This document shows, piece after piece, positions 18,459-27,040 of a stretch of DNA of 64,000 nt. Numbering within the stretch: position 1 is the stretch's first letter; each line of letters opens with the position of its first letter. Both the position numbers and the translations under genes were made by a program. Source of the stretch: Echinicola rosea (lineage in GTDB: Bacteria; Bacteroidota; Bacteroidia; Cytophagales; Cyclobacteriaceae). The stretch is taken from contig NZ_CP040106.1 of NCBI RefSeq assembly GCF_005281475.1, positions 3,128,501-3,192,500 on the forward strand. Direction: 5' to 3'. The notes under the pieces are model-generated. The model was not told the origin of the DNA, ran no database searches, and worked only from the letters and a program-made list of their open reading frames with translations.

Positions 18459-19619
18459 ATGGAAAAAATAAAGCATGTCGATGGTATTCACTACCAAACA
18501 CAACGTCCTATCCGACTAACGTTTGATCACGGTTTGATCAGCGGAATGGAAGCATTGGAAGAAACGTCCTCTTCCATGCTAATAGCTCCCGGGTTGGTGG
18601 ACTTACAGGTAAATGGATTTCAAGGAGTGGACTTTAATGCCCCCGACCTTTCGGTAAATGATGTGGTATTTTGTACTGAGAAACTTTGGGAAAATGGCGT
18701 GACTACGTTTTTGCCGACATTGATCACCGCTAGTGAACAGGCCTTGTCTGAATCCATCAAGAAAATAAGCCATGCCTGCGAAGATCCGCTGATAGCCGCA
18801 TCAATAGCCGGGATCCATTTGGAAGGACCTTTTATCAGCAAGGATGCAGGGCCTCGGGGAGCACATCCCCTGGAGTTTGTGCAGGAGCCAAACTGGGAAT
18901 TTATCTCCCGTTTGCAAAAGGAGGCAAATGGTAAAATTAAATTGATCACCCTTTCTCCAGAATATCAGGGGTCAAACGATCTGATAAAAAAATGTGTACC
19001 CGAGAATATCCAGGTAGCCATTGGGCATACCGCTGCCCAAGCGGGTCAGATAAATAAAGCCGTTGAGGCAGGGGCGAGTCTTTCTACCCATTTGGGAAAT
19101 GCCGCCCATTTATCATTACCGCGACATCCTAATTATATCTGGGATCAGCTGGCAATGGATGACCTTTGGACAAGTATGATATCCGATGGGTTTCATTTGC
19201 CGGATGCTGCTATGAAAGTATTTATGAGCGTAAAGCCGGATAAAACTTTCTTGGTGAGCGATTCGACCAAGTTTGCTGGCTTGCCAGCTGGAACGTATCA
19301 AAGCCCTATTGGTGGGACGGTGCAGTTGACTTCGACAGGGAGGCTCTGCATGCAGGACAATCCGGATTTACTCGCAGGATCAGCAGTTTCCCTCAAATCT
19401 TGCCTGGAATATTTGGTCCAAACAAACTTGGCGACATTGCCCAATGCGATTAACATGGCATCCGTCAAGCCATTGTCCTACTTGGGGAAGGGCAGGAAGA
19501 TCAGGGCCTTCCAAGAAGGAAGCAAGGCAGATGTGGTCCTGTTTGCGCACAACGACAGTAAAATGGTGATCTACAAGACCATCAAGAGCGGAAGGCTAGT
19601 TTATTCATCAGAAATATAG
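18459..19619 (+). CDS. nagA: N-acetylglucosamine-6-phosphate deacetylase
   Basis: This cytoplasmic amidohydrolase converts GlcNAc-6-P to GlcN-6-P and acetate, feeding NagB. It is 386 aa, the normal size. The TIM barrel has GLVDLQVNGFQGVDFN, the metal-ligand motif HLEGPF with Glu122, GHTAAQAGQINKAVEAGAS (with metal His) and THLGNAAH. Near the C-terminus DSTKFAGLPAGTY carries the catalytic Asp region, and the last strand is AFQEGSKADVVLF. It follows the symporter by 1 nt. It needs a kinase to make its substrate; none is encoded in this window. Confidence 0.94.
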   Translation: MEKIKHVDGIHYQTQRPIRLTFDHGLISGMEALEETSSSMLIAPGLVDLQVNGFQGVDFNAPDLSVNDVVFCTEKLWENGVTTFLPTLITASEQALSESIKKISHACEDPLIAASIAGIHLEGPFISKDAGPRGAHPLEFVQEPNWEFISRLQKEANGKIKLITLSPEYQGSNDLIKKCVPENIQVAIGHTAAQAGQINKAVEAGASLSTHLGNAAHLSLPRHPNYIWDQLAMDDLWTSMISDGFHLPDAAMKVFMSVKPDKTFLVSDSTKFAGLPAGTYQSPIGGTVQLTSTGRLCMQDNPDLLAGSAVSLKSCLEYLVQTNLATLPNAINMASVKPLSYLGKGRKIRAFQEGSKADVVLFAHNDSKMVIYKTIKSGRLVYSSEI

Positions 19620-19646
19620 GACGAGTTACTCGGAATTAAATTGATT

Positions 19647-19844
19647 ATGAAATACGCTAAATCAGTTGGTTTTCTCTTTATTTGGGTAGTAGGCTTGATG
19701 GCCATTACCGATCTGCGAGCCCAGGTTATCCCATATCCCTTAAGTAAAATGGCACTAGAGGGAGAATTTGTGTTGAAGGCAGGAATGCCAATTGTTGCCG
19801 GGGAAAGCTTAAGGACAGAAGCCGAGTTTTTGTCCACCTATTAA
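19647..19844 (+). pseudogene. Truncated 5' end of a second GH20 beta-N-acetylhexosaminidase
   Basis: A 65-residue frame begins with a signal peptide (MKYAKSVGFLFIWVVGLM to about LRAQ) and goes on with VIPYPLSKMALEGEFVLKAG, the typical opening of the GH20b N-terminal domain. It then stops at AEFLSTY. The rest of the enzyme (normally more than 500 further residues) is absent, and the convergent NTF2-like gene begins only 12 nt later. It lies 27 nt after nagA in operon spacing. The most likely reading is the stump of a gene whose remainder was removed by a deletion or replaced by the cassette 19857-21794. It could still be translated as a short secreted peptide. Confidence 0.8.
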
Positions 19845-19856
19845 AATGTATCCATG

Positions 19857-20180
19857 CTACCCGGTAATCCTTAGCGATTGGATAAGATTTTCCTTGATGG
19901 TGAAGTGGTATTTTAGAATAAGGGGACTTCCTGGAAAAGTCCCTGAGTTTTCTGTTGTCAACAGCACTTTGTCCGTCATTTCTTCATACTTCAGGGGCAC
20001 CACTACAGTATGGTATTTTTTATTGGCCGCTGCAATCCATTTTTCAATTTCACCTCTTCCCTTAAAGGTTTTTTCTTCATCAAAAACGACCGCGTCCTCG
20101 GAAAAGCAATTGGCGTAAGCATAGCTGTCAAAATTCTTTTGTGCCGCTATCAGGGCGGAAATAATGTTTGGTAAGTTCAT
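19857..20180 (-). CDS. NTF2-like/SnoaL-type small protein
   Basis: This 107-aa cytoplasmic protein has the NTF2-like cone fold. The start helix MNLPNIISALIAAQKNFDSY, the segment ANCFSEDAVVFDEEKTFKGRGEIEKWI and a C-terminal beta-rich part (LILKYHFTIKENLIQSLRI) match the family. Such proteins are often isomerase-like or of unknown role. It is the last gene of a three-gene operon read from the SDR gene at 21302, 26 nt after the DUF1330 gene. No active-site residues can be assigned with confidence. Confidence 0.8.
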   Translation of the reverse strand: MNLPNIISALIAAQKNFDSYAYANCFSEDAVVFDEEKTFKGRGEIEKWIAAANKKYHTVVVPLKYEEMTDKVLLTTENSGTFPGSPLILKYHFTIKENLIQSLRITG

Positions 20181-20206
20181 GATATTTGGTTTTCTGATTG
20201 ATCACT

Positions 20207-20497
20207 TTATTTAATTCCTTCCACTAGTATGCCGTGATAGACCGCTCCCTTTTGTCTATGGATAGCCGCCTTTTTATAAGGTTCGCTATTGTACCATTTT
20301 TTGGCAAGTGCCATGTCGGGAAATTTAGCGATGACGACTCCCTCGATTGGCTCGCCCTCAAGGACCTCAAATTTACCGTAGGTTACGAGGACTTCGACAG
20401 GGTATCCTTCCATGGTTTCTTCCACTAAAGCCCAATATTTTTCCAACTCCGATTTATCGATTGTTTTTGTTCGGGTAAAGATGATGTATGCTGGCAT
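20207..20497 (-). CDS. DUF1330-family protein
   Basis: A 96-aa ferredoxin-like alpha/beta protein. The ATG at 20497 is chosen because MPAYIIFTRTKTIDKSELEKY is the normal opening of the family; the 12 residues in front look random. Other landmarks are VLVTYGKFEVLEGE and VVIAKFPDMALAKKWYNSEPYKKA, as in other DUF1330 proteins. Function is unknown, and it is often found near dehydrogenases. It lies 10 nt after the SDR gene. Confidence 0.85.
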   Translation of the reverse strand: MPAYIIFTRTKTIDKSELEKYWALVEETMEGYPVEVLVTYGKFEVLEGEPIEGVVIAKFPDMALAKKWYNSEPYKKAAIHRQKGAVYHGILVEGIK

Positions 20498-20507
20498 AAC
20501 GGTATGG

Positions 20508-21302
20508 TTATATGGTTGGGATGGTTCCTCCATCGATCACGTATTCGGTACCTGTCAAATACCCCGCCCTTGGCGAGGCAAGAAAGCCGACCAGTTCAGC
20601 AACCTCTTCTGGAAAGGCAGGTCTTCCATAGGGGATTCCTCCCAAAGCCGTCATGATGGTTTGGGTTGCTTCTTCTATTGTCAGGTTGTTGCTTTGAGAG
20701 ATTCTCTCGGTCATCCTTTTAGCGGCATCTGTCAAGATCCAGCCTGGAGAGACCGTAAGTACCCGTACTCCCTTTGGTGATACCTCCTTGGATAATCCTT
20801 TGCTATAGTTGACCAACCCCGCTTTAGCAGCGGCATACGGAAGGGTGGAATCGTACAGGGGCAGTCTCCCTTGGATCGAGGCGATATGGATGATCACACC
20901 ACTGTTTTTTTCAAGCATTTGTGGTAAAAATGCCTTGTCAAGGCGTACCGGCGCCAGTAAATTTATCTGGAGTGCTTCTTCCCAATCCTTGTTAGAGAGT
21001 GCGGCAAACCCACCTCCGTGCGTTTCGGCACCGCCCAGGTTGTTGACAAGAATGTCCAGCCTGCCAAATTTCTCCAGTACTTTTGAGGCCACGGTTTCGG
21101 CTGCTTCCCGTTTGCTGAGGTCTGCGGCTATGAAATGTACGCCATCATTGGAAGGCTCGGGCTGGTTTCTTGCCGTGACAATGGTCTTTGCCCCAGCATG
21201 TAGTAAACGGTCGGCGATTGCCTTTCCGGCACCTTTGGTCCCCCCGGTCACGAGCGCGACTTTTCCCGCTAATTCTTGTGGGTATTCTTGATTATGTTGC
21301 AT
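20508..21302 (-). CDS. Short-chain dehydrogenase/reductase (SDR)
   Basis: This NAD(P)-dependent oxidoreductase has a classical Rossmann fold and is 264 aa. TGGTKGAGKAI (about residues 19-29) is the cofactor-binding glycine motif. NNLGG (about 87-91) is the stabilising motif. The Ser of IASIQGR together with YAAAK gives the catalytic Ser-Tyr-Lys, and the C-terminal GTEYVIDGGTIPTI is typical. The substrate cannot be told. It is the first gene of the operon with DUF1330 and NTF2-like genes, divergent from an HxlR regulator across 123 nt, and so probably induced through it. Confidence 0.93.
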   Translation of the reverse strand: MQHNQEYPQELAGKVALVTGGTKGAGKAIADRLLHAGAKTIVTARNQPEPSNDGVHFIAADLSKREAAETVASKVLEKFGRLDILVNNLGGAETHGGGFAALSNKDWEEALQINLLAPVRLDKAFLPQMLEKNSGVIIHIASIQGRLPLYDSTLPYAAAKAGLVNYSKGLSKEVSPKGVRVLTVSPGWILTDAAKRMTERISQSNNLTIEEATQTIMTALGGIPYGRPAFPEEVAELVGFLASPRAGYLTGTEYVIDGGTIPTI

Positions 21303-21425
21303 CTTAATTTCTTTTATGCAAATTTGGAGCGTACTGCCCTTTGAAACAAGTAGGGAATTTCGATTCAGGTAGGGATAAATTATTCCCCTATTGAGTCTTA
21401 AGGGACATAGGCTTAATTTTGTACC

Positions 21426-21794
21426 ATGTATAAAAGAAAAATAGTGCCCAACTTAAATTGTGGACTTGACCTGGTAGGAGAGGTCCTGTATGGAAAATGG
21501 AAGATGCGGTTACTTTGGTTTATCGATCAAGGACATAAACGGCCCAGTGAATTGCAGCGCAAAATTCCCGATGCTTCCCGGAGGGTTTTGAACCTCCAGT
21601 TGAAGGAATTGCAGGATCATGAGCTGGTGAGCAAGGTCATCTATCCAGTGGTACCTCCGAAGGTCGAATATAGCCTTACCGCTTTCGGGAAGAGCTTGAT
21701 TCCGATAATAGCGGCAATAGGGGAATGGGGAGACAACAATGCTGACAGGTTAAAGGAGTTGATAATTAAAGGGTTGTCTGAAGATGGTGAATAG
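21426..21794 (+). CDS. HxlR-family winged-helix transcriptional regulator
   Basis: This 122-aa DNA-binding protein has LVGEVLYGKWKMRLLWFI at its start (the family's helix 1), PSELQRKIPDASRRVLNLQLKEL as the recognition region and the wing EYSLTAFGKSLIPII. The family often responds to reactive aldehydes or redox stress and usually controls a divergent neighbour. Here the neighbour is the SDR operon. The shared 123-nt gap (21303-21425) should hold the operator; no clear palindrome was seen. Confidence 0.92.
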   Translation: MYKRKIVPNLNCGLDLVGEVLYGKWKMRLLWFIDQGHKRPSELQRKIPDASRRVLNLQLKELQDHELVSKVIYPVVPPKVEYSLTAFGKSLIPIIAAIGEWGDNNADRLKELIIKGLSEDGE

Positions 21795-21928
21795 GTCAAA
21801 ATTTGATTTGATGAAGTGATATCTTATGGCCATTTTCAATGGGGTAGTTTTTTTGGTTTCAAGTTTTAATTGCCCATTTCACCGTTCTGGTGTATAAATA
21901 TCATTTAACTCTACATGTTAAAAGAAAA

Positions 21929-23566
21929 TCACTTACGATAACCAGGGACATTGTCCGGAACGAACATCACATCATCTATTTGACAACTAGCTCCAGCTTC
22001 TCCATGGGCAACAAACCCAATTTCGACTTTTCCATTGGTCACGGATATATCCTTAAGTGTAACGCTGTTCCATTTCCCTTGATCCTTCTCCAAGGTGATG
22101 CTTTTTTGATGGCTTCCACTTTCGGCATATGCTTCCAATTGGTCAAAATGGCCCGTATGTTTAACTTTCAGTGACAGGGTATAGGTACCGTCCTCTAGGG
22201 GCACATATGGCGTGGAGGTGATCATCTGATAAACCTTCCTCTTAAAAGTAACATTATCAGCGATATTGAGACTTCTTTCCCCGATGACATGCATGCGGTC
22301 CTCTTGGGTATTGTCATGGTTCAGTACGGGGGATTGGTCCGAATCAATTACGATGGTATTGCCCTGCTTGACGTCTGAATACCAGCCCAAAAGCTGCTCT
22401 TGGATCGGTTTTACGGAGCTTGGGATGGCTTTCCTGTCAGCTTCGAAACTGCTGTTCTTTACAAAATTATTGTCCTCGGCAACGCTCCATTCCCCGGTGG
22501 ATTCGTTCAGGTTCCAAGAGTTGAGGGAGTTAAAGAAAGGCGTCTCCCCATCAAAGGAAAGCGGACACCATTGGTTATAGCCCAAGCCATTTCCTGCAAA
22601 GTCTGCCCAGCGGTCCCCGCAGTAAATGACCGTTTCCTTTTTACTGCCCTTTACATTGACAAAAAAGCCCGTCTGGGTAATGTGGGCATAATCATCATAA
22701 CTTCCGGGAGTGATCAACATGTTGTTTTCGGGTAAATAGGGGCCTCTGATGTCATCGGCCACCAAATAAAAAGCATGACTGGAATCCCAACCGTACAGAT
22801 TGGAGGCAAAAACATAGTATTTTCCTTTGTGTTTTACCATACAGTTTCCTTCACGGCCTGCTCCCTTGAATATTTGGGTGACGTCAAGCAGGTCCACTTT
22901 TCCGTCCTTTACGCCGATTTCGGAAATGTAAATCTTATGCCTTCCCTTGCCATAAGAATATACCAAGTAGGAAATGCCCGTGTCTGGATCAGTGAATACC
23001 GTTTGGTCACCGGTGTTGGGAGTTCCGATCCTTTCGGTCATGTCCAGTCGATTATGGGGTTTGAAAGGCCCCGCAGGACTGTCCGAAAGGGCAATGAGCA
23101 CATTGCTGTTGTGCTGGACAAGCAGGGCATATTTATCCATCTCTTTTACATAGGCTACCCCCAATCTCCCCATCCAGAATATCCGTTGGTAGGCTTCTTC
23201 CACCGCTGCTTTTTCCAGTACGTTGCCTTTGGATTTCCAGTTGACCAAATCCGTGGAGGTATAACAGGTTACGCCTTTAAAGTGTGTTCGTTGATAGTTT
23301 ACAGAAGGATCTTCCCGGTATTGTTCTGCTTCTTCATAATGTACTCCGTACCAAAAGTACTTTTCTACCCCATCTTCGGGGTCGGTAAAAGTAAATATGC
23401 CGCCTCCCTGGCTATAAATGGGATTGCCGTCCTCAGTGTCCCAGAAAGTGTCGTTCTTAATATTGTAGCTTTGGGCATAAACACCAGGGCAGCTGATGAG
23501 AAGTAGCCCCACTATCATAGCAACTACCTTGGCCCGAACTTGTGTCTCTTTTTTTAAATGATGCAT
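21929..23566 (-). CDS. Secreted GH43-like enzyme with C-terminal carbohydrate-binding-like domain
   Basis: This 545-aa secreted protein has its start set at the ATG 23566; an upstream TTG at 23599 would touch the stop of the preceding gene and precede a poor leader. After the signal peptide (VVAMIVGLLLISCPGVYAQ) a five-bladed propeller begins with NPIYSQGGGIFTFTD, again the GGG-type first blade rather than the DP-type. YTSTDLVNWKSKGN is the GH43 strand, and GNCMVKHKGKYYVFASN is where the general acid is expected. From about residue 380 on, FVKNSSFEADRKA begins a CenC/CBM-like jelly roll. It lies 33 nt after the GH2 gene, so the two enzymes are co-transcribed. A beta-galactoside side chain is a plausible substrate; this is inferred. 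Confidence 0.84.
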   Translation of the reverse strand: MHHLKKETQVRAKVVAMIVGLLLISCPGVYAQSYNIKNDTFWDTEDGNPIYSQGGGIFTFTDPEDGVEKYFWYGVHYEEAEQYREDPSVNYQRTHFKGVTCYTSTDLVNWKSKGNVLEKAAVEEAYQRIFWMGRLGVAYVKEMDKYALLVQHNSNVLIALSDSPAGPFKPHNRLDMTERIGTPNTGDQTVFTDPDTGISYLVYSYGKGRHKIYISEIGVKDGKVDLLDVTQIFKGAGREGNCMVKHKGKYYVFASNLYGWDSSHAFYLVADDIRGPYLPENNMLITPGSYDDYAHITQTGFFVNVKGSKKETVIYCGDRWADFAGNGLGYNQWCPLSFDGETPFFNSLNSWNLNESTGEWSVAEDNNFVKNSSFEADRKAIPSSVKPIQEQLLGWYSDVKQGNTIVIDSDQSPVLNHDNTQEDRMHVIGERSLNIADNVTFKRKVYQMITSTPYVPLEDGTYTLSLKVKHTGHFDQLEAYAESGSHQKSITLEKDQGKWNSVTLKDISVTNGKVEIGFVAHGEAGASCQIDDVMFVPDNVPGYRK

Positions 23567-23599
23567 TGGTTTGCTGTTTTGGGTTATTCTTGTGTTCAA

Positions 23600-26551
23600 T
23601 TAGTTTTCCACCGATTCATAAAACTCTATTTCTACAATATCCAGCTCCCCTTTAGATTTCTTCTCATCTCCAGAAGGCTCCACCTTACCGGTGATTTCCA
23701 CGATACCAAAGGCATCTCCATCGATGTTTGCACCGATCAGTTTGATCAGAACTTTTTTCCCTTCAGTAGGGGGAAACTCCATGGTGACATACCCCAGGCT
23801 TTTGGGGGTGTTCCCTGAATAGACTTCTTTGCCGTCAATGCTAATGGAGATGGGATAGCTCCTGTTTCTCCAGTTGCTCAGTTTCATGGTGATCTCACTG
23901 AGGGCGGCCTCCCGTTCAAGTTCATACTCGATCCATCCAGTGGAAAGTTCACCGTCATTTTCCCAGCTGGTCATCTCATTGTCATCGTAGGAATTCCTCA
24001 CCGTTTCCGGATGTGCCTGCGCCTTGGCGGATTTGATGCCAATCGGAATCCTAGATACTTCATAGGAAGGACCTTTTGGCGTTGGTCCCCTGTCCAAATA
24101 GGAGTGCAGTTCCTCACCAGGGAGGGAATTACTAAGGCCATTGTTCACTTCAAAGGGCCGGGATGTCCAGCTGATGGTTGCGGGTTTTAGTCCTTTGGCG
24201 GTGGCTGTTAAGGTAATATTCCCGGGAGTTTCAGAAGATCTGACGAATACCCTGTTCACCCCACCTTCCACCGGTAAAGATTTGGAGAGGACATAATTGT
24301 CTTCAGGACCTTGGGCTATTCCGCCCCGCCATTCTCCAGCTCCTTCAAGGTCAAATTTCACCATGTCCAAAGCTGTTGGACAACGGTTTCCTTCCTTGTC
24401 CACTACTTCCACTTGGATGAGCCCAAGGTCATGGCCATCGGCCACCATGCCATCAGGATGCTGGGTAAGGGTCAGTTTCAGTGTAGCAGGCTCACCGGCG
24501 GTAATGATGCTGTCTTCACTTACCCTTTCACCGTGCTCATTGTAGCTCACGGCCTTTATCGCTCCAGACTTCCATTGGACATCGGGAAATGTAAAAAGGA
24601 AACGGTGGGATGGCGTTCCCTTTCCGATTGATTGGTCATTGACAAACAGTTCTACTTCTTCTGCATTGGAGACGACATAGATCGGTTTTTCCACCCCCTC
24701 TTCATAATTCCAATGACCAATAATATGTGTTCTTGGATGCTCAGGATCTACCCAGCCATCCCACATGACCTGATGGGCAAAGTAGCCATCTTTGGGAACG
24801 CGCATGGGATCCACTTCGCCACTTCGTCTATAATTTTCCGCACCTCTAAAATGGGTCTGGGTATCGGAGAAGATGATGTTGACACCTCCTGAGCTTACGC
24901 GCTTGCCGGTACCGGGACGCTCCCGGTAATAATCATTCCACCTGACAATGTCCTCGATGGCATGGGAATCCTGGTTTCGGTTATAGATGCTTGCATCTTG
25001 GCCTTTGTAAGGTGGGCCGTCTCCATCTTTATGATAGGGAGGAGTGTATTCGTCCCAGTATTTGCGAAGGCCCTCGTCCCTGGAATATTCAGTAGCCCAC
25101 ATGGGTTGGTCTGCGCTTTTGTTGATATAGAGCATTTCTCCACCATATTCTGCGACTTTGCTGTCCAGCATCTCACGGCTGCCAATGGCCCTTCCACCAT
25201 AGGGGTCATATTGGTTCCGGATTTTTTTCATTTCACTCATGTGGGGCTCACTGATATTGTCATTTCCACATTCGTAGAATAAAATACTGGGGTTGTTGCG
25301 GTTGTAGATAATAGCGTCCCTCATCAGGTTTTTGCGCTGTTCCCACCTGGTGCCTTGTACGTCTCTTTCTGCATCACCGGCGGGCATGGCCTGTATCAGG
25401 CCAACCCTGTCACAAGACGCTACATCCTGCTTCCAAGGCGTGATGTGCATCCACCTCACGAGATTGGCATTTCCTTCTACCATCATCCTATTGCTGTAAT
25501 CGCTGATCCATGCAGGGACAGCCATCCCCACACCCGGCCATTCGTTACTGGTGCGCTGTGCATACCCCTTCATCTGGAGCACGCGGTCGTTAAGGTAAAC
25601 CATTCCTTCTTTGAAGGCGGTTTTTCTAAAGCCTGTGGTGGTCTTTACTTGGTCCACGGTTTTCCCATTTACGATTAAGGAAGTATAGACATCATACAAA
25701 TACCCGTAACCCCAGCTCCAAAAATGAAGGTTGTTTACCTCAGCAGTTGCCTTGAGTTTGGTTGTTTGCCCTGGAGACAGGGTAGTTTGAAACCCCTCAA
25801 AGTCTTTGACCAAGGTACCGTCCTTTTCTTTTATGGTCACTTGGTATTGGACGTCTATGGCTTGATCGTGCTCGTTCCGGACTTGGCTTTCTGCTGTTAC
25901 CAATGCCGTACCACTATCCACTTCTATTTCCTGGGCATAAACATAGGTTCCTTCGGTTCCCAGATTGGAATACAATGGCAAGGTTTGGTATAGTTTTGAG
26001 GTAATGTGTAAATAGACATTTTTGGGAATTCCTCCGTAATTCACATTAAAATTACGGTCGCTCCATTGGAATTTGGTATTGGTGGACTTCTCCCTATAAT
26101 CCCAGTCATTGTCGGTACGGACGGCAATGACATTAGTGGCAGGAGCGGGGTGTAACAAGTCTGATATGTCAAAACCCACTGCCATGGCACCATTTTCATG
26201 GCGGCCAATATGGTTGCCGTTGACATAGAATTCACCTCCTTGGCGCACACCCTCAAATTCCAAAAAGATTTTTTTGTCATTGGCACTCTCCGGAAGCACA
26301 AAGGTCTTTCTGTACCAGGCAATGCCCGTGGACATACTATGGATATCGACCTTAAAAGCTTCATCTTCGTTCCAGGCGTAAGGAAGCGTGACTTCTTTCC
26401 AGTCGGAATCGTCATATGTGGGCTTTTCAGCTAATGAGGGATCACCGACTTCCACTTTCCATTCAGCATTGAAATTGTAGGTCGTTCGCTGGGCTTGTAA
26501 GGAAGGGATGGAAACGATCCACCAAAAAAAGAACAGTAGGCTATATTTCAT
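23600..26551 (-). CDS. Secreted GH2-family beta-galactosidase-like enzyme with an atypical acid/base site
   Basis: This 983-aa secreted retaining exo-hydrolase has a signal peptide ending at LQAQ. The N-terminal sugar-binding jelly roll (about 25-190) includes GIAWYRKTF and FEGVRQGGEFYVNG. Ig-like and TIM-barrel domains follow. The expected acid/base motif GNE reads YECGNDN, so position 431 is Asp instead of Glu. The nucleophile is probably Glu488 in MWATEYSRDEG. The C-terminal part has Ig-like segments (DLGLIQVEVVDKEGN) and a CBM-like discoidin-type domain (NSYDDNEMTSWENDGELSTGWIEYEL is its start). It is the first gene of the operon with the GH43 gene. The exact glycosidic linkage is unknown. 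Confidence 0.9.
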   Translation of the reverse strand: MKYSLLFFFWWIVSIPSLQAQRTTYNFNAEWKVEVGDPSLAEKPTYDDSDWKEVTLPYAWNEDEAFKVDIHSMSTGIAWYRKTFVLPESANDKKIFLEFEGVRQGGEFYVNGNHIGRHENGAMAVGFDISDLLHPAPATNVIAVRTDNDWDYREKSTNTKFQWSDRNFNVNYGGIPKNVYLHITSKLYQTLPLYSNLGTEGTYVYAQEIEVDSGTALVTAESQVRNEHDQAIDVQYQVTIKEKDGTLVKDFEGFQTTLSPGQTTKLKATAEVNNLHFWSWGYGYLYDVYTSLIVNGKTVDQVKTTTGFRKTAFKEGMVYLNDRVLQMKGYAQRTSNEWPGVGMAVPAWISDYSNRMMVEGNANLVRWMHITPWKQDVASCDRVGLIQAMPAGDAERDVQGTRWEQRKNLMRDAIIYNRNNPSILFYECGNDNISEPHMSEMKKIRNQYDPYGGRAIGSREMLDSKVAEYGGEMLYINKSADQPMWATEYSRDEGLRKYWDEYTPPYHKDGDGPPYKGQDASIYNRNQDSHAIEDIVRWNDYYRERPGTGKRVSSGGVNIIFSDTQTHFRGAENYRRSGEVDPMRVPKDGYFAHQVMWDGWVDPEHPRTHIIGHWNYEEGVEKPIYVVSNAEEVELFVNDQSIGKGTPSHRFLFTFPDVQWKSGAIKAVSYNEHGERVSEDSIITAGEPATLKLTLTQHPDGMVADGHDLGLIQVEVVDKEGNRCPTALDMVKFDLEGAGEWRGGIAQGPEDNYVLSKSLPVEGGVNRVFVRSSETPGNITLTATAKGLKPATISWTSRPFEVNNGLSNSLPGEELHSYLDRGPTPKGPSYEVSRIPIGIKSAKAQAHPETVRNSYDDNEMTSWENDGELSTGWIEYELEREAALSEITMKLSNWRNRSYPISISIDGKEVYSGNTPKSLGYVTMEFPPTEGKKVLIKLIGANIDGDAFGIVEITGKVEPSGDEKKSKGELDIVEIEFYESVEN

Positions 26552-26866
26552 GGGTAAAATTGGTTGTTGTTAAATCAAGTCGCACTTTTTTGACATGCCC
26601 AACTGACCGGTAACAGGGAGATCATAGGTTTCGGTTGTGCCTATGGTTGGATAAAGACAAACCATTTTGCACATTGAAATACCGCCCTATACTATTTTTT
26701 ATTAGCCATGGACATCATTCAAAGCTTTTGTGAAAATATTGAAGAAATGGAAGGAAAGTATGCTGTATCATGCTGTACAAGGAGTTTGTAAATGGATTAC
26801 CTGTCTCAAATTATGGTTATAACCTCGGTACGATTATAGAACCGTCATCGATAGGCTTAGGGGGGC
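26552..26866. other. Intergenic region upstream of the GH2 gene
   Basis: About 315 bases hold no credible frame. It must contain the minus-strand promoter of the GH2/GH43 operon near 26560-26640, but no box was assigned with confidence. Confidence 0.5.
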
Positions 26867-26988
26867 AATGCTCTTAAGTTAGGAGGAAGTACAACACGCT
26901 TGTCACCCTGAGCAGAGTCAAAGGGTAGTGTAGGACCTCGACTCCGCTCAGGCCTGACCTCTCTTAATTTCATTAACTTAAAAGCATT
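26867..26988. repeat. MITE-like element with 15-bp terminal inverted repeats
   Basis: AATGCTCTTAAGTTA (26867-26881) and TAACTTAAAAGCATT (26974-26988) are inverted with one mismatch. Nested inside is a second pair, CCTGAGCAGAGTC (26907-26919) and GACTCCGCTCAGG (26940-26952), also one mismatch. The 122-bp unit has no frame. The nested structure looks like a non-autonomous transposable element or a REP-type sequence. Confidence 0.65.
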
Positions 26989-27012
26989 TTTTGGGGAGGG
27001 TTGGAAAAGGGT

Positions 27013-27040
27013 GTGGCAACTCGCCGCGGCGAGCTGCCAC
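27013..27040. repeat. GC-rich 28-bp palindrome (CGCCGCGGCG family)
   Basis: GTGGCA and TGCCAC flank the perfect 14-bp core CTCGCCGCGGCGAG, with a single unpaired base pair between core and flanks. It is extremely GC-rich relative to its surroundings. Related cores occur at 38567, 38638 and 62147. Confidence 0.65.
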
